22,160 nucleotides of DNA from a virus: positions 1-22,160 of IMG/VR virus record IMGVR_UViG_3300036846_000646; one strand, given 5' to 3'. Positions 19,862 to 22,160 of this stretch are shown here, piece after piece (the stretch's first letter is position 1; each line of letters starts with the position of its first letter). The notes beneath the pieces are model-generated. The model was not told the origin of the DNA and did not search any database. It saw only the letters and a program-made list of their open reading frames with translations. Both the position numbers and the translations under genes were made by a program.

Positions 19862-20376
19862 GTCACAACGCCAACGCCGCTGTCTGGGCCTTCTGCGACC
19901 CGGCATTGACACCGATCCAACTGTTAGTCCTCGTCGCCTTGGCCGACTACGCGAACCCTGACACGGCGCTGTTGTGGCCGTCGCTCGACAATGTCGCCCG
20001 CCGGTGTCATCTGTCTCGCTCGACCGTGAAACGAGCAATCGCTGAACTTGAAGCAACCCGGCAGATCGAACGTGTGCAACGGGGAGGGCGAGCCGGGCAC
20101 GACACGAACGTCTTCCGGTTCTGCCTTGTGGACAACCTGGGGGTTAGGGGGTTCACAGTGACCCCCCAGGGGGTTCAGCGACGACCGGTAGGGGGTTCAC
20201 TGACGGCCGTTAGGCAGTTCACTGGTGAACCACAAAACAGAATTAACCCGAATGAACCTCGCGCGCGCGCGCGCGCGAGGGACGAACCCGCGCCGATGCC
20301 CGATCCAAAGGAACTGGCCAACCGGATCGCGGATCTCCGGACCCGCATCGGTCGCCCTAACCGAGGGCCGGCATGA
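19858..20376 (+). CDS. Winged-helix replication initiator candidate (HTH_36-like)
   Basis: 172 aa from GTG 19858. Residues about 17-90 form a winged-helix domain: LTPIQLLVLVALADYANPDT, then LLWPSLDNVARRCHLSRSTV with the recognition helix SRSTVKRAIAELE, and a wing ending THDTNVFRF-like (GHDTNVFRFCL). The A-L-A-D-x-A-N...W-P-S-x-x-x-x-A pattern is typical of phage replication organisers and plasmid initiators of the helix_turn_helix_36 group. The second half is low complexity and carries the iterons, an AT-rich stretch and a (CG)9 tract that encodes alternating Arg-Ala. Initiator gene and origin would then coincide, as with lambda O. It could instead be only a regulator. Confidence 0.72.
   Translation: MSHNANAAVWAFCDPALTPIQLLVLVALADYANPDTALLWPSLDNVARRCHLSRSTVKRAIAELEATRQIERVQRGGRAGHDTNVFRFCLVDNLGVRGFTVTPQGVQRRPVGGSLTAVRQFTGEPQNRINPNEPRARARARDEPAPMPDPKELANRIADLRTRIGRPNRGPA
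20146..20233 (+). other. Putative replication origin: four 22-bp iterons
   Basis: AGGGGGTTCA starts at 20146, 20168 and 20190, and AGGCAGTTCA at 20212, exactly 22 bp apart. The fourth copy continues as the perfect palindrome GTTCAC-TG-GTGAAC (20217-20230). Because 22 is not a multiple of three, the protein sequence does not repeat, so selection acts on DNA. Bases 20231-20256, immediately after, are 17 of 26 A/T in an otherwise very GC-rich gene, a candidate unwinding element. The layout is that of the lambda origin, with iterons then AT-rich DNA inside the initiator gene. Confidence 0.7.
20257..20280. repeat. (CG)9 tract inside a 24-bp palindrome
   Basis: CCT-(CG)9-AGG is perfectly self-complementary. 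The 18-bp alternating CG tract (20260-20277) is a classic sequence for Z-DNA or cruciform extrusion. It follows the AT-rich segment next to the iterons and encodes RARARARD in the initiator candidate. It may help strand opening or simply be slippage-derived low complexity. Confidence 0.85.
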
Positions 20377-20624
20377 GCCACGACGACGCCCCGGTCGAGA
20401 AGCACGCCGAGAACCGCGCCACCCTCGAGCTCGAGCGCCGGCTCGACGCCCTGAAGGCCGCCATGACGCGCCGCGAATGGGACCGCGTCGAGTGGCACTT
20501 CGACCGCGTCCGCAAGGCCATCCAGGCGCTCGAGCGCGCCGAGATGGGCCAAGAAGCCGCCGACCAGCCGTTCGGCTTCTACCAGTACCTCCACGACAAG
20601 GCGCGGGGGCGCTACAGCCGGTGA
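20373..20624 (+). CDS. Helical 83-aa protein of unknown function
   Basis: ATGA overlap with the previous stop and GTGA overlap with the next start. The sequence is almost entirely charged helix: ATLELERRLDALKAAMTRRE, WDRVEWHFDRVRKAIQALER, then a short aromatic segment FGFYQYLHDKARGR. No zinc or nuclease motif. Position after the replication protein suggests a small replication or DNA-handling accessory, which is inference only. Confidence 0.6.
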   Translation: MSHDDAPVEKHAENRATLELERRLDALKAAMTRREWDRVEWHFDRVRKAIQALERAEMGQEAADQPFGFYQYLHDKARGRYSR

Positions 20625-20782
20625 GCGAGCACGTATGGGCAACCGACCGCTGCCCTGACTGCGCCGCCAAAGACGCACAGATCGAGCGGCTGCGGACTGA
20701 GATAGAGCGGCTGACCGCACAACGGGATCGGCATCTCCGCGTGATCGCCGCCCTCGCCCCACCAATACAGGAGAAGCCGTGA
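20621..20782 (+). CDS. Small CPDC coiled-coil protein
   Basis: 53 aa from GTG 20621 (GTGA overlap). One CxxC (CPDC, about residues 11-14) is followed by a heptad-like helix (KDAQIERLRTEIERLTAQRD) and the ending APPIQEKP. The zinc-knuckle-plus-coiled-coil layout suggests a small oligomerising DNA or protein binder. Its 3' end contains the left 23-bp repeat that flanks the cytosine methyltransferase gene. Confidence 0.6.
   Translation: MSEHVWATDRCPDCAAKDAQIERLRTEIERLTAQRDRHLRVIAALAPPIQEKP
20760..20782 (+). repeat. Left copy of 23-bp direct repeat flanking the C5 methyltransferase
   Basis: Matches 21476-21498 at 22 of 23 bases (mismatch at 20765/21481), 716 bp apart. Each copy contains the ribosome binding site CAGGAG and a GTGA stop/start overlap, so the repeats bracket the methyltransferase gene exactly. 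Confidence 0.9.
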
Positions 20783-21498
20783 CGCGGCCGAGACTGCTCG
20801 ACCTGTTCTGCGGCGCAGGCGGTGCGGCGATGGGCTACCACCGCGCCGGGTTCGACGTGGTGGGCGTGGACATCGAGCCCCAGCCGCACTACCCGTTCGA
20901 GTTCGTCCAAGCGGACGCGCTCGAGGTGCTTGATGGCACTTTCTGGGCTCCCGGGTTGGGGTTCGATGGTGACGACTTCGACGCCATCCACGCCAGCCCG
21001 CCGTGCCAGCACTTCTCCACGATGGGCAACCGCTCACGGGCCGAGGACAAGCGCAAGACGCCTACCGTCGATCTGCTGACGCCCACGCTCGAGCTGCTGG
21101 CGGGTATCGACCTGCCCTGGGTGGTCGAGAACGTCGCGGGTGCCAAACGGTCGATGCCCAACTACTTCGTGCTCTCAGGCGGCCAGTTCGGGCTAGGTGT
21201 TCACCGGCCGCGCTACTTCGTGTCCAACGTGCTCATTATGACGCCGCCGCGGAGCAAGCCTCCCAAGCACGGCATCGGCGTCTACGGCCGGGACCACGAC
21301 GGACGGCGGCTGTTCAACCGCAAGTCGAACGGCACCTATCGGGCACCACGCTCGCTCGAGGAGGCCCAAGAGGCGATGGGCATGGATTGGGCCGACTGGC
21401 ACGGCACCAAGGAAGCGATCCCACCGGCATATTCGGAATGGATCGGCGCCCAACTTCTGCGACATCTGTCGCTGGCACCAGTACAGGAGAAGCCGTGA
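20779..21498 (+). CDS. DNA cytosine-C5 methyltransferase
   Basis: 239 aa from a GTG overlapping the previous stop, with CAGGAG upstream. It methylates carbon 5 of cytosine using SAM. Visible motifs are I (DLFCGAGGAAMGYHRAGF, with GVDIE following), IV with the nucleophile Cys76 (ASPPCQHFS), VI (WVVENVAGAK, Glu117), VIII (HRPRYF) and the C-terminal X-like AYSEWIGAQLL. The protein is short for the family (usually over 300 aa), leaving only about 80 residues between motifs VIII and X for target recognition. Target not predictable. It probably masks phage DNA from host restriction. No cognate endonuclease is adjacent. It is bracketed by direct repeats, suggesting cassette gain. Confidence 0.9.
   Translation: MTRPRLLDLFCGAGGAAMGYHRAGFDVVGVDIEPQPHYPFEFVQADALEVLDGTFWAPGLGFDGDDFDAIHASPPCQHFSTMGNRSRAEDKRKTPTVDLLTPTLELLAGIDLPWVVENVAGAKRSMPNYFVLSGGQFGLGVHRPRYFVSNVLIMTPPRSKPPKHGIGVYGRDHDGRRLFNRKSNGTYRAPRSLEEAQEAMGMDWADWHGTKEAIPPAYSEWIGAQLLRHLSLAPVQEKP
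21476..21498 (+). repeat. Right copy of 23-bp direct repeat flanking the C5 methyltransferase
   Basis: Partner of 20760-20782. It includes the end of the methyltransferase (VQEKP and stop) and the GTG of the next gene. The protein ends on both sides are similar, IQEKP and VQEKP. Confidence 0.9.
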
Positions 21499-21632
21499 GC
21501 CGCCTGCGCTCACTGTGGCGCCGCTGGCGCCGGCATCGCAGCCCCTACATCTACGACTGGCAGGTCGAAGACCCCGAGCTCGGCCGGCCGAGCGCCACCC
21601 ACGTGCGCCTTCTCGGGCGGTGGCCCAAATGA
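21495..21632 (+). CDS. 45-aa basic protein of unknown function
   Basis: GTG 21495 overlaps the methyltransferase stop and has CAGGAG upstream. The N-terminus is very basic and aromatic (SRLRSLWRRWRRHRSPYIYD), followed by WQVEDPELGRPSATHVRLLG and RWPK. A nucleic-acid-binding or membrane-surface peptide is plausible, but no family is recognised. The stop TGA (21630-21632) is in the same frame as the gene that begins at 21669. Confidence 0.55.
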   Translation: MSRLRSLWRRWRRHRSPYIYDWQVEDPELGRPSATHVRLLGRWPK

Positions 21633-21668
21633 GTCACGACTACGCAACCGTCCGAAGCCAAAGCCCTA

Positions 21669-21839
21669 ATGCCCGTTGACCGCGTCGTCTTCCTGCCCAG
21701 CGGTGACCATCACGTCAGCGCGATCACGGTCATCGTCGACTGCAGCTGTGGCGCCTGCTTCGAGGGCGACACCGAGACCATGGCGATCGAGGACTGGCAA
21801 CAGCACGTCGAGGACGAGACACATACTGGTGACACCTAG
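21669..21839 (+). CDS. 56-aa cysteine-containing protein of unknown function
   Basis: A 56-codon ORF with strong G/C preference at third positions. It begins MPVDRVVFLPSGDHHVS, continues as a beta strand AITVIVDCSCGACFEG with three cysteines, and ends in an acidic helix (MAIEDWQQHVEDE). The CSCGACFEG cluster resembles small phage proteins whose conserved W-x-x-H-V helix follows a zinc-type turn. ATG 21669 is the only start in frame after the TGA at 21630. The next gene's ribosome binding site lies directly after the stop. Confidence 0.65.
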   Translation: MPVDRVVFLPSGDHHVSAITVIVDCSCGACFEGDTETMAIEDWQQHVEDETHTGDT

Positions 21840-21853
21840 CAAAGGAGGTCGGC

Positions 21854-22129
21854 ATGGCACTTACGAGCAGGCAGCGCAATGCCCTGCCACGTAGCGCATT
21901 CGCTCTGCATTCTGGCCCACGTAGCAACTGGCGCTACCCCGCACCTACCAAGGCCCAGGCACGCCGGGCCGGCATATCCGAGGCCCAGCGTGGGCGCACT
22001 CACCGTGCCGCCCTTTCATATTCGGCACGCCGTAGCACACGCGGTGCACCGAGCACGGTGCGAGCGCACGTGGCACGCCAGCACCAGGGTGCGGTGCGCT
22101 CCATGCGTGGTAGTCGTGGACGCCGCTAG
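21854..22129 (+). CDS. Small Arg-rich protein, DUF6582-like N-terminus (crosses circular junction)
   Basis: 91 aa with a strong ribosome binding site, AAAGGAGG at 21840-21847. The N-terminal part RNALPRSAFALHSGPRSNWR then YPAPTKAQARRAG matches the L-P-x-S-A-F-A...Y-P-I-P-D-x-x-H-A-R pattern of the DUF6582 group found in phages and actinobacteria. The remainder is Arg/Ser/Ala-rich (RAALSYSARRSTRGAPSTVR) and ends MRGSRGRR, consistent with nucleic-acid binding. Its distal part is repeated at 3-128 with mostly silent changes. On the circular map it lies just upstream of the HNH-terminase genes. Confidence 0.75.
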   Translation: MALTSRQRNALPRSAFALHSGPRSNWRYPAPTKAQARRAGISEAQRGRTHRAALSYSARRSTRGAPSTVRAHVARQHQGAVRSMRGSRGRR

Positions 22130-22160
22130 CACCCGACTGTTGTGGACCATGGGTTACCGG
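22002..22160. repeat. Right copy of the 159-bp end overlap
   Basis: Partner of 1-159 (152 of 159 identical). It ends inside the first codons of the HNH gene, whose ATG is at 22149 here and at 148 in the left copy. Confidence 0.9.

Noticed and set aside
21629-21679. 16-codon ORF with ATGA overlap after the 45-aa gene
   Set aside because: Too short to judge and overlaps the better-supported 21669 gene. Possibly only a coupling leader.
1-22160. tRNA genes and CRISPR arrays
   Set aside because: No cloverleaf-like sequence or regularly spaced repeat-spacer pattern was recognised by eye. The 22-bp iterons and 11-bp repeats have no spacers of CRISPR type.

Overview
The window is essentially one complete genome of a small temperate tailed phage (siphovirus-type). 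It is about 22.0 kb, GC-rich and densely packed. The last 159 bases repeat the first 159 with seven substitutions, so the map closes into a circle of about 22,001 bp. The sequence is best read as a circular or circularly permuted phage contig whose two ends come from slightly different genomes. High GC3, frequent GTG/TTG starts, apparently leaderless promoters and the endolysin's C-terminal GYW-VFAYG repeats point to an actinobacterial host, possibly Acidimicrobiia. The host call is inference.

Left arm (1-15067, + strand except one microgene) is packaging, morphogenesis and lysis. In order: the end of a small Arg-rich protein; an HNH endonuclease; terminase small and large subunits; a lone minus-strand microgene between terminase and portal; portal; HK97-type prohead protease; major capsid protein; connector; tail completion; major tail protein; a 30-aa membrane microprotein; a gp10-like neck protein; tail chaperones G and GT joined by a canonical A_AAC_CCT -1 frameshift site; a short tape measure (561 aa, tail of about 85 nm expected); distal tail and tail-tip proteins; an acidic microprotein; amidase endolysin; holin candidate; a receptor-binding section (beta-sandwich protein, collagen-like/polyglycine fiber, small fiber-associated protein); and two more small membrane proteins. 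Almost every junction is an ATGA/GTGA/TTGA or short overlap, which implies translational coupling.

Middle (15068-17191): a strong hairpin separates the late genes from a minus-strand immunity/integration block made of integrase, an 11-bp tandem repeat, a double-HNH endonuclease and a Cro/CI-type repressor. The repressor and the rightward HTH gene diverge from a mirror-symmetric switch with matching -35, -10 and ATG spacing on both strands.

Right arm (17192-22160, + strand) is early genes: excisionase/Cro-like HTH protein; a lower-GC module of PD-(D/E)XK-like nuclease, phage Dam methyltransferase and membrane microprotein; an ssDNA-annealing-type recombination protein; a winged-helix replication protein; a cytosine-C5 methyltransferase; and several microproteins. 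The replication gene carries four repeats at exactly 22-bp spacing followed by an AT-rich stretch, the layout of the lambda origin inside gene O. The cytosine methyltransferase lies precisely between two 23-bp direct repeats, as a replaceable cassette would.

Functions were assigned by reading motifs. No database search was possible.
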